NCBI GenBank assembly: GCA_013695055.1
Contig: JACDBF010000242.1
Span: forward strand, 1 to 5,391
DNA: 5,391 bases
Direction of reading: 5' to 3'
From: Actinomycetota bacterium
GTDB taxonomy: Bacteria > Actinomycetota > CADDZG01 > WHSQ01
Part shown: positions 4,179 to 5,391 of the stretch, one piece after another
Position numbering within the stretch: the stretch's first letter is position 1
How the letters are laid out: the number at the start of each line of letters is the position of its first letter
Translations under genes and position numbers: made by a program
The notes under the pieces: model-generated
What the model saw: only the letters and a program-made list of their open reading frames with translations
What the model was told of the DNA's origin: nothing
Databases searched by the model: none

Positions 4179-5391
4179 ATGAGCAAGGCACCAACCGCTC
4201 TAAAGCGTCTCTTGGTGGGCCGCCCAATGTCGCGAGGCGAGCTCGAGCACACGCTGCTCCCGAAGGTCATCGCTCTGCCCGTGTTCTCTTCGGACGCGTT
4301 GTCATCGGTCGCCTATGCCACGCAAGAGATGATCCTCGTGCTCGGCCTCGCCGGGGTCGCCGCCATCCAGAACGTCGTGCCGATATCGTTTGCCGTCGCC
4401 AGCCTGCTGGCGATAGTTGTGCTTTCCTACCGGCAGACGGTGCGCGCCTATCCCAGCGGAGGAGGCGCCTACATCGTCGCCCACGAGAATCTCGGGAGGT
4501 ACCCGGGTCTTCTCGCCGCCGCAGCGTTGCTGATCGACTATGTGCTCACCGTCAGCGTTTCGATAGTCGCCGGCGTCGACGCCGTCCTGTCTGCGCTCCC
4601 CGGCCTCCGCTCCTTTGCCGTGATCCTTGGAGTCCTGTTCGTCTCGCTCGTAACCATCGCCAACCTGAGAGGGGTCCGCGAGTCGGGCACTTTCTTCGCC
4701 ATTCCCACCTACGGCTTCGTATTGTGCATGTTCGCTCTTCTCGGTACCGGCTTTATCAAATGCCTTGGCGGTTGCCCCCAAGCGCCATCGGCGGGGTTGA
4801 ACACCGAGTCGGTCGGGATCCTGGGTCCGTTGTTGCTGTTCAAGGCCTTCGCGGCTGGGACGACGGCGTTGACCGGGGTAGAGGCAATCTCAAACGGCGT
4901 TCCGGCGTTTCGTTACCCCCAATCGAAGAACGCCGCCACGACGATGACCATCATGGCCTGCATCTCGATATCGCTGTTCCTCGGGATGGGATGGCTCGCC
5001 GCTAGCACCAACGTTGTCTACGAACACGGGGCTGAACTGACTGTAGTAGCCGAGGTGGCGAGCGCGGTCTTCGGACAAGGACCGATGTTCTATCTCATAC
5101 AGGTGATGACCGCCGCGATCCTGTTTCTTGCTGCTAACACCGCCTTTGCGGGTTTTCCCCTCTTGGCCTCGATACTCGCCACGGATCGCTTCATGCCACA
5201 TCAGTTCATGAGCCGCGGCGACCGGCTGGTTTTCTCCAACGGAGTCGTCATCCTCGCCGCTCTGGCGTCATTCCTGATCATTGTGTTCAGGGCCGACTTG
5301 AATCGGCTGATCCAGCTCTACCTGGTCGGCGTCTTCGTCTCCTTCACGCTGTCGCAGTTGGGAATGGTCATGCGCTGGAGGAGAACAAGAG
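4179..5391 (+). CDS. KimA-like K+/H+ symporter of the APC/KUP superfamily (3' end missing)
   Basis: The first 404 residues of an integral membrane transporter that runs off the right edge. Generic annotation would be APC amino-acid permease, but it follows Bacillus subtilis KimA (YdaO) block by block: SSDALSSVAYATQE (37-50), SYRQTVRAYPSGGGAYIV (83-100), LLIDYVLTVSVSI (117-129), NLRGVRES (162-169), ALTGVEAISNGVPAF (230-244), AANTAFAGFP (318-327) and RGDRLVFSNG (346-355). Residues I recall as K+ ligands in the KimA structure are all present: D39, Y46, D120, Y121, T124, S128, T232, E235, Y381. About ten membrane helices are in view; KimA has twelve plus a cytoplasmic C-terminal domain of roughly 150 residues, missing here. 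The start ATG has no ribosome binding site and sits nine bases after the OB-fold stop, suggesting translational coupling; the MSK N-terminus agrees with Rv2690c as I remember it. Divergent RCK genes fit a potassium role. Family is secure; K+ specificity is inferred. Confidence 0.88.
   Translation, partial: MSKAPTALKRLLVGRPMSRGELEHTLLPKVIALPVFSSDALSSVAYATQEMILVLGLAGVAAIQNVVPISFAVASLLAIVVLSYRQTVRAYPSGGGAYIVAHENLGRYPGLLAAAALLIDYVLTVSVSIVAGVDAVLSALPGLRSFAVILGVLFVSLVTIANLRGVRESGTFFAIPTYGFVLCMFALLGTGFIKCLGGCPQAPSAGLNTESVGILGPLLLFKAFAAGTTALTGVEAISNGVPAFRYPQSKNAATTMTIMACISISLFLGMGWLAASTNVVYEHGAELTVVAEVASAVFGQGPMFYLIQVMTAAILFLAANTAFAGFPLLASILATDRFMPHQFMSRGDRLVFSNGVVILAALASFLIIVFRADLNRLIQLYLVGVFVSFTLSQLGMVMRWRRTR

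Noticed and set aside
4028..5005. Plus-strand frame of 325 residues overlapping the OB-fold and permease genes
   Set aside because: Its product is Arg/Pro-rich with no domain, while the overlapping frame gives a KimA-like membrane protein with conserved motifs throughout.
1..5391. tRNA, rRNA, CRISPR array, riboswitch or replication origin
   Set aside because: By eye I saw no cloverleaf, no spaced direct-repeat array, no ydaO/c-di-AMP riboswitch ahead of the permease (the gap is nine bases) and no DnaA-box cluster; covariance-model searches were not possible.

Overview
The window looks like chromosomal DNA from a high-GC Gram-positive bacterium, most likely an actinobacterium. It is GC-rich, several genes start with GTG or TTG, and some genes appear leaderless, with a TANNNT box just before the ATG. 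The right half also resembles the Mycobacterium ceoB-ceoC neighbourhood as I remember it. The species cannot be named from the sequence.

Layout: (1) Bases 1-125, minus strand, hold the first 41 codons of topA (DNA topoisomerase I), cut by the window edge. (2) Across a 109-base divergent gap, 235-876 on the plus strand encodes a DedA-family membrane protein. (3) 955-1668, plus strand, encodes an alpha/beta hydrolase in DNA that is richer in GC than the part of dedA I sampled. It is preceded by a probable leaderless promoter and a 10-base palindrome. (4) 1669-1836 is a gap between convergent genes that holds a short, decayed piece resembling the helix-turn-helix region of an IS481-type transposase. 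(5) 3732 down to 1837, minus strand, is a tight three-gene operon: two TrkA-type RCK proteins joined by a 4-base overlap, then an HD-domain protein whose start lies inside the end of the second trkA. (6) Divergent from it across only 59 bases, 3792-4169 on the plus strand encodes a small OB-fold protein, followed nine bases later by a large APC-superfamily permease that runs off the right edge.

The main result is a potassium module. The permease would usually be labelled an amino-acid permease, but its sequence follows the Bacillus KimA K+/H+ symporter closely. It keeps the residues I recall as K+ ligands in KimA: D39, Y46, D120, Y121, T124, S128, T232, E235 and Y381. Next to it, divergently transcribed, are two RCK/TrkA gating subunits, with no TrkH/KtrB channel in view. 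An HD-domain phosphohydrolase in the RCK operon raises the untested idea that a nucleotide signal such as c-di-AMP links the parts. The topA, dedA and hydrolase genes to the left show no functional connection to this module.
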